From: Chishuiella changwenlii
Lineage (GTDB): Bacteria > Bacteroidota > Bacteroidia > Flavobacteriales > Weeksellaceae
Assembly: GCF_900142565.1 (NCBI RefSeq)
Contig: NZ_FRBH01000007.1
Location: 124,001 to 188,000, forward strand
Length of the DNA: 64,000 nucleotides
Direction of reading: 5' to 3'
The notes below the pieces were generated by a model that worked only from the letters and a program-made list of their open reading frames with translations, had not been told where the DNA came from and made no database searches. Positions 34,153 through 43,244 of this stretch are shown here, one piece after another. The translations under genes and the position numbers were made by a program. Each line of letters opens with the position of its first letter. Position 1 is the stretch's first letter.

Positions 34153-35112
34153 ATGTTTACAACGCATTCGATTTTTAATAAAATGAATGAATTAGGAGCT
34201 GCAAAAGTTCCTTTTTTCTTTATGATTGACTTTTTGAAAGAAAAGGGAGAAGTTATTCCTTTAAGTGAATTAAATAATGATATTTTATTCGAAGTTAATT
34301 CTTCTCAAAAAAAATCAATCAATAAGAAAATAAAGTTCGAAAAATTTCCACTTAACTACGAGGACTATCTAAAAAGGTTTGAGGTTGTTCATCAAAATTT
34401 ATTATTCGGAAATTCTTACTTAACAAATCTTACCTTTCCTACAAAAATTGAAACAGATTTATCTTTAGATGAAATTTACGAATACTCGCAAGCGAAATTT
34501 AAACTAAAATATAAAGATGAGTTTGTTTGTTTTTCTCCAGAGCGATTTGTTAAAATAGAAAATAGAAAGATATTTTCTTATCCGATGAAAGGAACAATTG
34601 ATGCAGATATAACTGATGCAGATAAACTCGTTTTAGAAGATGAGAAAGAAGCAGCAGAGCATGCAACAATTGTCGATTTAATTCGAAATGATTTAAGTTT
34701 AGTTGCAGATAATGTTCATGTTACAAAATATCGTTACCTTGATAAAGTAAAAACAAATGATAAAAATTTGCTGCAAGTTAGTTCGGAGATTTCTGGAGAT
34801 TTAGAAGATAATTATCAAGAAAAACTAGGAACAATCTTCGATCAACTTTTGCCAGCTGGTTCTATATGTGGAGCTCCTAAAAAGAAAACAATAGAGATTA
34901 TTTTGGAAGCTGAGAACTATGAACGTAAATTTTACACAGGAGTTTTCGGAGTTTTTGACGGAGAAAATATAGATAGTGCCGTAATGATTCGTTTTATAGA
35001 ACAAATAAACAATCATTTATATTTTAAAAGTGGAGGAGGAATAACAGCAAAAAGTGATTCTTTTTCAGAATATAAAGAATTAATACAAAAAGTATATGTT
35101 CCAATTTATTGA
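34153..35112 (+). CDS. pabB: Aminodeoxychorismate synthase component I
   Basis: A 319-aa chorismate-binding enzyme, short because it lacks the N-terminal extension of E. coli PabB. Motifs: YPMKGTIDAD, EHATIVDLIRNDLS, the PAGSICGAPKKKT segment and FYTGVFGVFDGENID, ending with FKSGGGITAKSDSFSEYKE. It makes 4-amino-4-deoxychorismate for folate synthesis. The pabC start lies inside its last 17 nt, so the pair is translationally coupled. Confidence 0.93.
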   Translation: MFTTHSIFNKMNELGAAKVPFFFMIDFLKEKGEVIPLSELNNDILFEVNSSQKKSINKKIKFEKFPLNYEDYLKRFEVVHQNLLFGNSYLTNLTFPTKIETDLSLDEIYEYSQAKFKLKYKDEFVCFSPERFVKIENRKIFSYPMKGTIDADITDADKLVLEDEKEAAEHATIVDLIRNDLSLVADNVHVTKYRYLDKVKTNDKNLLQVSSEISGDLEDNYQEKLGTIFDQLLPAGSICGAPKKKTIEIILEAENYERKFYTGVFGVFDGENIDSAVMIRFIEQINNHLYFKSGGGITAKSDSFSEYKELIQKVYVPIY

Positions 35113-35692
35113 GTCGATTTGTTGTGAAAATAAACAACTTCGAAATTTAGGATTTCATCAAGCAAGATTTGACAGAACGAGACATGATAATTTTTCTGAT
35201 TCTCAACCAATAGTATTAGAAAATATTATTCAGTTTCCTGCAGATTTAACAAATGAAAAGTATAAAGTAAGAATTGTTTATGACAGAGAAATTCAATCTA
35301 TCGAATTTCAACCTTATACAATTAAAGAAATAAATTCTATTCGACTTTACGAAATCGATCCAAAAATAAATTACACTTACAAATATCTTGACCGTTGGTT
35401 CTTTGATGAATATTTAAAAGAATCTCAAACAGACGATTTAGTTTTAGTTAAATCAAATTATATTACAGATGGAATTTATTCTAACCTAGTATTTTTTGAT
35501 GGAGAAAATTGGATAACACCTCGTTCAGTCTTGTTAAAAGGAACAATGCGTGAAGCTTTGTTACAGACGGGTAAAATCGTTGAAAAAAATATTAAAGTAT
35601 CCGATTTAATTAACTTCAAATCATTTAAAAGAATCAATGCAATGATGAATTTAGATGAGAGTCAGGAGTTGGATATAAACACACTTCTTTAA
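35096..35692 (+). CDS. pabC: Aminodeoxychorismate lyase, PLP class IV
   Basis: A 198-aa class IV aminotransferase-fold protein, shorter than the usual 270 aa. FHQARFDRTR is the N-terminal signature, YTYKYLDR offers the likely PLP-binding Lys, and VKSNYITDGIYSNLVFFDG plus KGTMREALL are the class IV C-terminal motifs. It should release pyruvate from aminodeoxychorismate to give p-aminobenzoate. The overlap with pabB supports the role. Confidence 0.9.
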   Translation: MFQFIESICCENKQLRNLGFHQARFDRTRHDNFSDSQPIVLENIIQFPADLTNEKYKVRIVYDREIQSIEFQPYTIKEINSIRLYEIDPKINYTYKYLDRWFFDEYLKESQTDDLVLVKSNYITDGIYSNLVFFDGENWITPRSVLLKGTMREALLQTGKIVEKNIKVSDLINFKSFKRINAMMNLDESQELDINTLL

Positions 35693-35741
35693 ACTCTATA
35701 AAAATAATAGAGGTTTATTTTATTTTTTGATTTATTGCTAT

Positions 35742-35749
35742 TATATTTG
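35742..35749 (+). promoter_or_regulatory. Promoter -7 element of the SAM riboswitch transcript
   Basis: TATATTTG fits TAnnTTTG and would start transcription about at 35755, that is, at the first bases of the riboswitch P1 stem. Confidence 0.65.
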
Positions 35750-35751
35750 CA

Positions 35752-35853
35752 TCACTTATCAAGAAAGGTGGAGGGAATGGCCTGTAGAAACCTTAGCAAC
35801 CAGATGACTCATAATCAAAGGTGCTAAATCCAACCCTATAAAGGGATAGATGA
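35752..35853 (+). promoter_or_regulatory. SAM-I (S-box) riboswitch aptamer
   Basis: Contains the S-box core: AAGAAAGGTGGAGGGAATGG, CCTGTAGAAACCTTAGCAACC and AAGGTGCTAAATCCAACCC, with P1 closed by TTATC (35756-35760) and GATAG (35845-35849). The core bases forming the SAM pocket and the AGCAACC strand are all present. It should reduce expression of the downstream TonB receptor when S-adenosylmethionine is plentiful. Confidence 0.95.
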
Positions 35854-35917
35854 GATGAAAACAAATTTTGTTTAACTTTTGTATGTTGGTTTCTTGATGA
35901 TTTTTTGAAAAATTAAA

Positions 35918-38311
35918 ATGAAAAGAAACAAATTTTTACTAGCAGCATTCGCAATTTTTGGAACTTCGGCTCTTTTTGCACAAGAAGTTAAGGAAGAAGA
36001 AGAACAAACGAACTTAAATGAAGTTGTATTAATTGGAGGTCGTAATTCCGAAAGAACAGTTGTTAATTCATCTGTTCCAGTAGATATTATCGATATAGAG
36101 AAATTAAAAACTTCATCTCCACAATTGTCTGTAAATGATATCCTAAATTACGTTATTCCATCTTTTAATTCAGTTCGTCAATCTGCATCAGATGGAACAG
36201 AACATATAGATCCTGTAACACTTCGTGGAATGGGACCAGATCAGGTTTTAGTATTGGTTAATGGAAAACGACGTCATACTACATCGCTAGTTAACTATCA
36301 AAATACTGTAGGAAACGGATCTGTTGGGACAGATTTAAGTGCAATTCCTATTTCAGCAATAGATAAAATTGAGGTTTTACGAGACGGAGCAGCAGCACAA
36401 TATGGTTCTGATGCAATTGCTGGTGTTGTAAACATTGTATTAAAATCGAAACCAGGAGGAGATGCTTCATTAACTTATGGACAGACTTCTCGTAACGATG
36501 GAGAAACTTATAATTTTAACGGAAGTTATGGTACTAAGTTAGGAGATAAAGGTTCTATTGTTTTTTCTGCTGTGATAAGTGATCGTAAAAAAACGAATCG
36601 TTCTAAAGATCATGGTTTAGATATCTTTGGAGATAACTTTGCCTACGATTTTGCTGATGATCCTGCTGCTGCACGAGCTGCCGATGATGCGAAGATAGCT
36701 GCTCTAGGACTTTCTCGTAAAGATTTTAGATTTCAGATTGGAGACGCTGCAATAAAAAATCAACAATTTTTTGTTAATGCAGAAACTGCATTAACAGATA
36801 AATTAGATTTTTATTCGTTTGGAGGAGTTAGTTTACGACAAGGAAATGGGTATGGATTCCGTCGTTTACCAAGTGATTTATCTGGAGAAGCTTTACAAGT
36901 TTATCCTAATGGATTTCAAGCAACCTTAAAATCGAATGTAAATGACTTTTCAAATTCTACAGGATTACGTTATGCTTATGATGGTTGGAATATTGATTTA
37001 AGTAATACACTTGGTTTAAATACATTTAAATATAATGTAGAGAATTCAATTAATCAATCATTAGGATTTAGTTCACCAACAGATTTTTATGCAGGAAGAC
37101 ATCAATTTTTACAAAACACAGTAAATTTAGATTTCTCAAAAAAAATCAATCAAAACATTAGTTTAGCTTTTGGAGGTGAATACCGTTATGAACAATACAA
37201 GATTGGAGCAGGTGATGAAGCATCTTACACAGGTTCTGGATCAGAATCATTTAGAGGATTTGCACCAACTAATAGCATAAATGGAGATAGAAATTCTTTT
37301 GCTGCTTATGTAGATGGAGAATTAAAATTTGGTAATTTCTCAGCAGATGTTGCAGGTCGTTTTGAGAACTATTCAGACTTCGGAAATACCATAAATGGTA
37401 AATTAGCTTTACGCTATGAGTATATAAAAGGATATTCTATTAGAGGAGCTATTTCTACAGGATTTAGAGCACCATCTTTACAACAAAAATACTTTAGTAA
37501 TTCCTATACCGATTTTTATTTAGATGAGAATGGAAACCAAGTTTTAGGAACGAAAGGAATTATTAGAAATGAATCTGATTTATCTCGAGAGTTAGGTTTA
37601 GATCAATTAAAACAAGAAAAGTCTATTAATGCAAGTTTAGGATTAACTTTTCGTCCAACTTCAAAATTATTCATTACAATAGATGGATACTTTATACGAG
37701 TTAACGATAGAATTGTTTTAACATCTGATATTTACGATCCAGCATTGGAACAATATAATATTACTGCTGCAAGAATATTTACAAATGCTATTGATACAGA
37801 AACAAAAGGTTTAGATGTTGTAATCTCTTATGATACTCGTTTAGGAAAAGGAAAATTAAATGCTAGCTTATCTGGAAATCTTAATGAAACAAAAATTGTA
37901 GATTATCATTTCCCTGCTTCTTTAACTATCGAAAGAGAACAATTTTTTGGGCCAGATCAAGTAAATATTATAGAATCATTAAGTCCTAAAACAAAAGCAA
38001 CTTTAGCATTAAATTATTCTATTTCTGGATTCAATTTTATGGTACGTAATACGTATTTTGGAAAAGTAATTAGAGATGGACATCCTTACGGAAGTATACA
38101 AGAACATACAGGAAAAGTTGTAACAGATGCTTCTATTGGATATGATATAACAAAGAATTTTAATTTCACAATTGGAGCGAATAACTTGTTGGATGTTTTT
38201 CCAGATAAACAAGTCGCAGAAAATTCATATTACGGTGTATTCCCTTATGCACCAGTGCAAATGGGAATGACAGGTGCTTATTACTTTGCGAGAGCAAGTT
38301 TTAAATTTTAA
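35918..38311 (+). CDS. TonB-dependent receptor under SAM riboswitch control
   Basis: A 797-aa outer-membrane receptor: signal peptide (cut after SALFAQ), TonB box region (NEVVLIGGRNSE), a plug domain (about 45-175: TLRGMGPDQVLVLVNGKRRH, IEVLRDGAAAQYGSDAIAGV), then a 22-strand-type barrel ending in an aromatic Phe (RASFKF). It lacks the SusC-style carboxypeptidase-like N-terminal domain and has no SusD neighbour. The SAM-I riboswitch upstream suggests that its ligand feeds methionine or SAM supply; the ligand itself is an inference. Confidence 0.92.
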   Translation: MKRNKFLLAAFAIFGTSALFAQEVKEEEEQTNLNEVVLIGGRNSERTVVNSSVPVDIIDIEKLKTSSPQLSVNDILNYVIPSFNSVRQSASDGTEHIDPVTLRGMGPDQVLVLVNGKRRHTTSLVNYQNTVGNGSVGTDLSAIPISAIDKIEVLRDGAAAQYGSDAIAGVVNIVLKSKPGGDASLTYGQTSRNDGETYNFNGSYGTKLGDKGSIVFSAVISDRKKTNRSKDHGLDIFGDNFAYDFADDPAAARAADDAKIAALGLSRKDFRFQIGDAAIKNQQFFVNAETALTDKLDFYSFGGVSLRQGNGYGFRRLPSDLSGEALQVYPNGFQATLKSNVNDFSNSTGLRYAYDGWNIDLSNTLGLNTFKYNVENSINQSLGFSSPTDFYAGRHQFLQNTVNLDFSKKINQNISLAFGGEYRYEQYKIGAGDEASYTGSGSESFRGFAPTNSINGDRNSFAAYVDGELKFGNFSADVAGRFENYSDFGNTINGKLALRYEYIKGYSIRGAISTGFRAPSLQQKYFSNSYTDFYLDENGNQVLGTKGIIRNESDLSRELGLDQLKQEKSINASLGLTFRPTSKLFITIDGYFIRVNDRIVLTSDIYDPALEQYNITAARIFTNAIDTETKGLDVVISYDTRLGKGKLNASLSGNLNETKIVDYHFPASLTIEREQFFGPDQVNIIESLSPKTKATLALNYSISGFNFMVRNTYFGKVIRDGHPYGSIQEHTGKVVTDASIGYDITKNFNFTIGANNLLDVFPDKQVAENSYYGVFPYAPVQMGMTGAYYFARASFKF

Positions 38312-38321
38312 GTTTATTTTT

Positions 38322-38366
38322 AAATTCCGGATGATATTAACTACCATTCGGAATTTTATTTTTTTA
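38322..38366 (+). terminator. Terminator between TonB receptor and permease
   Basis: Stem AAATTCCGGATG / CATTCGGAATTT (one mismatch), followed by T-rich sequence. Confidence 0.85.
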
Positions 38367-38411
38367 TATTGTTGTTGATTAAAAACAACAACATTTAGAC
38401 ACTTTTGGTGT

Positions 38412-39695
38412 ATGACACAACATAAAATTGGTTGGAAAACCGCTGCTGCTTTAGTAGTTTCTAATATGATAGGAACTGGAGTTTTTACAAGCTTAGGTTA
38501 TCAAATTAGTGATTTAAAAAATACACAAACCATTTTATTACTATGGGTAATAGGTGGTTTTTTGGCTTTAATAGGAGCTTTTATATACTCGGAATTAGCT
38601 TCGAAATTCAAACAATCGGGTGGAGATTATATTTATTTATCACGAACATATCATCCATTATTTGGTTATCTTTCTAGTTGGATTTCTTTATTTGTAGGTT
38701 TTTCAGCGCCAATCTCTTTGGCTGCATTAGCTATGAGTAAATATTTAAATATTTTTGGATTTAATTTAGGTAGAGAGTTTGCAATTGCAATGATTCTTAT
38801 TGTTGCTATTTTTCAATCTTTTAGTATTAATTTAAGTAGTCGATTTCAGAATGTTTTTACAATTTTAAAAGTTGTATTTATTATTGTACTTATCGGAATT
38901 GGATTTTATTTTGTACCAGAAGTTTCTCCAAACGCGATTAATTTTGGTTCTTCTTGGACAAATGAATTAATGTTACCAGCTTTCGCAACATCATTGGTTT
39001 ATGTTACGTTTGCTTACACAGGTTGGAATTCCGCTTCTTATATTATTGAAGAAATTAATCAACCAAAAAAAAACTTACCTAAAGCACTTTTTATAGGCGT
39101 TATTTTTGTTACGTTATCTTACGTGCTTATTAATTTCGTATTACTCAAACACGGATCTGTAGACGCCCTTTCAGGGAAAGAAGATGTAGCTAATATTTCT
39201 TTTTCTAATATCTTAGGAACAAATGTAAAATGGGTAAGTTGTTTTATTGCGTTACAATTAATAGCAACTATTAGTGGTTATTTATGGATAGGCTCTCGTT
39301 TAACACAAGCAACAGCGAAAGAAAATAAGTTATGGAGTTTTATGGCGAAAGAGAATAAGAATAGAATTCCTGTTCGTGCTATTTGGGTTCATGCAATAAT
39401 TAGTATTCTCTTAATTTTTTCTGGAGATTTTGAGGTTATTTTTACTTACACTTCTTTCGTTTTACAAATCCTTGCAACCTTGGCAATTTCTACAGCTTTT
39501 TTTATTAAGAAAGATCAATTAACAATTATTAAAAGTAGATTTTTCTACGTCTTACCAACAATATTTTTAGCATTTAGCTTATATATATGTTACTTTGTTT
39601 TGATTCAAAAACCAAAAGAAAGCTTATTTGGTTTAGGAATAATTGCTCTAGGAATTATTATATTTTTCTTTGATAAGAATACAAGTAAAAAGTAG
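38412..39695 (+). CDS. APC-family amino-acid permease
   Basis: A 427-aa protein with about 12 transmembrane helices and APC-superfamily motifs: VVSNMIGTGVFTSLGYQ in helix 1, SELASKFKQSGGDYIYLSR, and VYVTFAYTGWNSASYIIEEI near helix 6. The substrate is probably an amino acid. It follows the riboswitch-controlled receptor, which invites the idea of a joint methionine uptake route, but a terminator lies between them and a CACTTTTG -7-like box ends 4 nt before its ATG, so it is likely transcribed separately. Confidence 0.9.
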   Translation: MTQHKIGWKTAAALVVSNMIGTGVFTSLGYQISDLKNTQTILLLWVIGGFLALIGAFIYSELASKFKQSGGDYIYLSRTYHPLFGYLSSWISLFVGFSAPISLAALAMSKYLNIFGFNLGREFAIAMILIVAIFQSFSINLSSRFQNVFTILKVVFIIVLIGIGFYFVPEVSPNAINFGSSWTNELMLPAFATSLVYVTFAYTGWNSASYIIEEINQPKKNLPKALFIGVIFVTLSYVLINFVLLKHGSVDALSGKEDVANISFSNILGTNVKWVSCFIALQLIATISGYLWIGSRLTQATAKENKLWSFMAKENKNRIPVRAIWVHAIISILLIFSGDFEVIFTYTSFVLQILATLAISTAFFIKKDQLTIIKSRFFYVLPTIFLAFSLYICYFVLIQKPKESLFGLGIIALGIIIFFFDKNTSKK

Positions 39696-39818
39696 ATGTA
39701 TAATGTTATTTTCATAACTTCTGAAAATTTAAAAGTAGAGCAATAATATTATAGAGCAAATAGTAAGTTTTTATTGATATTTATTTAGACTTAATTAAAA
39801 TAATTAAAAATATTTTTT

Positions 39819-39826
39819 TAATTTTG
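39819..39826 (+). promoter_or_regulatory. Promoter -7 element of the T9SS cargo gene
   Basis: TAATTTTG fits TAnnTTTG, about 40 nt before the ATG at 39867. Confidence 0.5.
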
Positions 39827-39866
39827 CTCTAACAAACCTAAATATTAATAAAAAAATCTACTACCT

Positions 39867-40805
39867 ATGAAGAAAAGTATTACACTTTTATCATGTTTAT
39901 CACTATCAATTTTTGCATTCTCGCAAAAACAACCTAACTATATAAGTTTCGAACCAACAGAAGGCTATAGATTAGGAAATATAGATGGCCAAGGTAATTG
40001 GACAGTTGCTTTTAATCAAGTATCAGAAGTTTATGGTGCTGTTAAGACGCATGTTGTAACAAATGAATTTGCTAATGATGGAAATCATTCTTTGTTAATT
40101 GCTCAAGATCATGATATTCCTCCCTACAATTCACAAACTGCAGAATATAACTTACCATCAGCTCAAGATAAAGATATTGAGTTCTATATTAGACCTTTTT
40201 TTGATGTAAACTCTGAGTATGTTATAGATACCGAAGGAATTGAGGAATTTAGTGGTGAATATATAAGTTTCAATAAAGATGCGAACGGTATCGCTTACGT
40301 TTCTGTATTTGATAGATTGCTACCAAAATTTATAACAACAGATTTTATATTATCTTCTGATACATGGTATAAAGTAAATATTAATTATAATAAGGCAGAA
40401 AATAAAGTAGAATATAAATTTGATGATGTTGTTGTTTATACAAAAACAGCTGTTAAAAGTGGTAAAATGGATTATAAAAAAATAAAATTTTCCCATAATA
40501 ATAATGGCACAAAAATGTATATAGATGATTTATCTTTTAAAAATGATTTAGTTTTATCTGTTTCAGAAACTAGAAATAAAACTAAAGTTGCAGTTTATCC
40601 TAATCCTACATCAGATATTATTACAATTCAAAATATAGAAGGAGAAGTACAACAAATTACTTTAGGCAATATTAATGGACAAACCGTACGCCATATAAAG
40701 ACAACAGATCGTAAAATAGATTTAAGAGGATTACCAAATGGTACTTATCTATTAAAAATAAAAACAGATAGAGGATTTTTTACCGAGAAGATTTTAAAAA
40801 AATAA
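39867..40805 (+). CDS. Secreted protein with type IX secretion sorting domain
   Basis: A 312-aa protein with a signal peptide (cut after FAFSQ) and, from about residue 240 to the end, a type A T9SS C-terminal sorting domain: VAVYPNPTSDIITIQN, then IDLRGLPNGTYLLKI and FFTEKILKK. The main part (about 25-235) looks like a lectin/LamG-type beta sandwich, with EFYIRPFFDVNS and TWYKVNINYNKAENK; a carbohydrate-binding role is only suggested. It should be exported through the outer membrane and attached to the surface or released. Confidence 0.88.
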   Translation: MKKSITLLSCLSLSIFAFSQKQPNYISFEPTEGYRLGNIDGQGNWTVAFNQVSEVYGAVKTHVVTNEFANDGNHSLLIAQDHDIPPYNSQTAEYNLPSAQDKDIEFYIRPFFDVNSEYVIDTEGIEEFSGEYISFNKDANGIAYVSVFDRLLPKFITTDFILSSDTWYKVNINYNKAENKVEYKFDDVVVYTKTAVKSGKMDYKKIKFSHNNNGTKMYIDDLSFKNDLVLSVSETRNKTKVAVYPNPTSDIITIQNIEGEVQQITLGNINGQTVRHIKTTDRKIDLRGLPNGTYLLKIKTDRGFFTEKILKK

Positions 40806-40841
40806 ATTGAAAGTTTCTTCTCAAATTTTTATTTTAAAACA

Positions 40842-40870
40842 AAACAACAACCTTTACAAGGTTGTTGTTT
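40842..40870. terminator. Bidirectional terminator between T9SS gene and recA
   Basis: Stem AAACAACAACCTT / AAGGTTGTTGTTT with a 3-nt loop, flanked by A- and T-rich sequence; it ends both converging transcripts. Confidence 0.88.
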
Positions 40871-40885
40871 TAAATATTTTTAGAA

Positions 40886-41947
40886 TTATTTTTCAGAGAA
40901 TAATTCAGCTTCATCAGCAGGATTGTCAACAGATGGTTTTCCATCAACAGGTTCACCCTTGATTAAAGCAACAATTTTTGCTTCTATTTCTTCCGCTAAT
41001 TCAGGATTGTCTTTTAATACTTCTTTTACAGCATCACGACCTTGTCCTAATTTGCTATCGTTATAAGAATACCAAGAACCAGATTTATTTACGATTCCTT
41101 TTTCAACTCCCATATCTAATATTTCTCCTACTTTAGAAATACCTTCACCATACATAATATCAAATTCTGCTTGGCGGAATGGAGGAGCAACTTTATTCTT
41201 AACAACTTTTACTTTCGAATGGTTACCCATTACTTCATCTCCACTTTTTATTTGTGTAGAACGACGGATGTCTATACGAACCGAAGCATAGAATTTTAAT
41301 GCGTTACCACCAGTTGTAGTTTCTGGATTACCGAACATAACACCAATTTTTTCACGTAATTGGTTAATGAAAATAGCAGTACATTTTGTTTTATTAATTG
41401 TTCCTGTTAATTTTCTTAAAGCTTGAGACATTAAACGAGCTTGTAATCCCATACGAGAATCACCCATTTCTCCTTCAATTTCAGCTTTTGGCGTTAATGC
41501 AGCAACAGAGTCAATAACAATAATATCTATTGCACCAGAACGAATTAAATTATCAGCAATTTCTAATGCTTGCTCTCCATTATCTGGTTGAGAAATAATT
41601 AAGTTCTCAACATCAATACCTAATTTAGCAGCATAGAAACGATCAAATGCATGTTCAGCATCAATAAAAGCAGCAATTCCACCAGCTTTTTGCGCTTCTG
41701 CAATAGCATGTAAAGTTAATGTTGTTTTACCAGAAGATTCAGGACCGTAAATTTCAATTACACGTCCTCTTGGGTATCCACCAACTCCTAAAGCTAAATC
41801 TAAACCTAGAGATCCAGAAGGAATAACTTCTATTTTATCATCTACAGCAGAATCTCCCATACGCATTACAGTACCTTTACCGTAAGCCTTATCCATTTTA
41901 TCTAAGATTAGCTGAAGTGCTTTCTTTTTATTATCTAAATCGCTCAT
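40886..41947 (-). CDS. recA: Recombinase RecA
   Basis: A 353-aa RecA. Walker [10 protein letters not shown] lies at 68-76; [20 protein letters not shown] and [32 protein letters not shown] form the Walker B and DNA-binding loop regions. No intein is present. It promotes homologous strand exchange and the damage response. It is downstream of bcp (11-nt gap) in one transcript; no Gram-positive or E. coli-type SOS box was seen. Confidence 0.98.
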   Translation of the reverse strand: MSDLDNKKKALQLILDKMDKAYGKGTVMRMGDSAVDDKIEVIPSGSLGLDLALGVGGYPRGRVIEIYGPESSGKTTLTLHAIAEAQKAGGIAAFIDAEHAFDRFYAAKLGIDVENLIISQPDNGEQALEIADNLIRSGAIDIIVIDSVAALTPKAEIEGEMGDSRMGLQARLMSQALRKLTGTINKTKCTAIFINQLREKIGVMFGNPETTTGGNALKFYASVRIDIRRSTQIKSGDEVMGNHSKVKVVKNKVAPPFRQAEFDIMYGEGISKVGEILDMGVEKGIVNKSGSWYSYNDSKLGQGRDAVKEVLKDNPELAEEIEAKIVALIKGEPVDGKPSVDNPADEAELFSEK

Positions 41948-41958
41948 TATTGTATTTT

Positions 41959-42408
41959 TTATTTTTCTAAAATTTGTTTTGCGTGTTCTTTTGTTTTTAC
42001 TTTTTCTATAACATCTGTTATTGTTCCTTTTTCATCAATAATAAAAGTTGTACGATGGATTCCATCAAATTCTTTTCCCATAAATTTCTTAGGACCCCAA
42101 ACACCAAATGCATTTAAAATTTCGTGATTTTCATCTGCTAATAAAGGAAATGGTAAATCGTATTTCTCTGCAAATTTCTTTTGTCTTACAACAGAATCTG
42201 CACTAACACCAATTAATTCATATCCTTGTGCTTTTAAAGCCTCTTCGTTATCTCTTAAATCGCAAGCTTCTGCTGTACAACCAGGAGTACTCGCTTTTGG
42301 ATAAAAGAAAACAACTAATTTTTTTCCTTTGTAATCCTTGTAAGCAATAACTTTTTCGTCTTGATCAATTCCTTTAAAATCTGGAACTTTATCTCCTATT
42401 TTTAACAT
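41959..42408 (-). CDS. bcp: Thioredoxin-dependent peroxiredoxin BCP
   Basis: A 149-aa peroxiredoxin of the BCP/PrxQ branch. The peroxidatic Cys44 and resolving Cys49 lie five residues apart ([14 protein letters not shown]), as in atypical two-Cys members. It reduces hydrogen peroxide and organic hydroperoxides. It is the first gene of the bcp-recA unit, pairing oxidant removal with DNA repair. Confidence 0.96.
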   Translation of the reverse strand: MLKIGDKVPDFKGIDQDEKVIAYKDYKGKKLVVFFYPKASTPGCTAEACDLRDNEEALKAQGYELIGVSADSVVRQKKFAEKYDLPFPLLADENHEILNAFGVWGPKKFMGKEFDGIHRTTFIIDEKGTITDVIEKVKTKEHAKQILEK

Positions 42409-42512
42409 ATTGATTTTCTTTTAGAACTCATTGTAAAAATAATGATTATATATTGAATCCTTATAGATTTAATCTGTTAATCTTTATTCTGATACAAATA
42501 TATAAAACGTAA

Positions 42513-42529
42513 GCGTCAAAATATGACGC
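42513..42529. promoter_or_regulatory. Palindrome between bcp-recA and nth
   Basis: GCGTCA-N5-TGACGC is a perfect 6-bp inverted repeat in the divergent gap between bcp-recA and nth. It is the most GC-rich stretch of the gap and has the size of a dimeric repressor site. Nothing identifies the regulator. Confidence 0.4.
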
Positions 42530-42579
42530 CTTAAAATATTAAGTATAAAAATGATACTTTTACAAAAATTTCAGAAACT

Positions 42580-43203
42580 ATGATGTTAAAGAATGAACGT
42601 ATTAAATTTGTTATTGATGAATTAGAAAAACTATATCCAGTTCCACCAATTCCATTAGATCATCAGGATGCGTTTACATTATTAATTTCCGTTTTATTAT
42701 CAGCCCAAACAACTGATAAAAAAGTAAACGAAGTTACACCAGAATTATTTGCAAAAGCTGCGAACGCAAAAGCAATGTCTTTGTTAGAAGTAGATGAAAT
42801 AAAATATTACATTCGTCAAATAGGATTATCAAATACAAAAGCTAAAAACATAAAAAGATTAGCAGAAATTCTGGTAGAACAATATGATGGAGAAGTTCCT
42901 GAAGGTTTTGAAGAATTAGAAGCCTTACCTGGAGTTGGTCACAAAACAGCTTCTGTTGTAATGTCGCAATGGTTTGGACATCCAGCATTTCCTGTAGATA
43001 CACATATTCATAGATTAATGAAATTATGGAAATTAACTAAAGGAAAAAATGTGGAAGAAACCGAAAAAGATGCTAAAAGAATTTTTCCTAAAGATTTATG
43101 GAATAAACTTCATATACAAATAATTTACTACGGTCGAGAATATTCTCCTGCTAGAGCTTGGAGCTTAGAAAAAGATTTTATTACACGACAAATGTTCGAA
43201 TAA
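42580..43203 (+). CDS. nth: Endonuclease III without iron-sulfur cluster
   Basis: A 207-aa DNA glycosylase/AP lyase of the HhH-GPD family. The helix-hairpin-helix is LPGVGHKTA with catalytic Lys122, followed by Asp140 in FPVDTHIHRL. E. coli Nth carries four C-terminal cysteines that bind a 4Fe-4S cluster; here the C-terminus reads YYGREYSPARAWSLEKDF and the whole protein contains no cysteine. It should still excise oxidised pyrimidines. It is divergent from bcp-recA. Confidence 0.93.
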   Translation: MMLKNERIKFVIDELEKLYPVPPIPLDHQDAFTLLISVLLSAQTTDKKVNEVTPELFAKAANAKAMSLLEVDEIKYYIRQIGLSNTKAKNIKRLAEILVEQYDGEVPEGFEELEALPGVGHKTASVVMSQWFGHPAFPVDTHIHRLMKLWKLTKGKNVEETEKDAKRIFPKDLWNKLHIQIIYYGREYSPARAWSLEKDFITRQMFE

Positions 43204-43244
43204 ATATTAGATTTCATCGTTAATCAATCATCAACTCCTTTGGA

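Noticed and set aside
38312-38411. Treating the TonB receptor and APC permease as one SAM-controlled operon.
   Set aside because: A good terminator lies between them and a separate -7-like box precedes the permease, so joint control is not supported.
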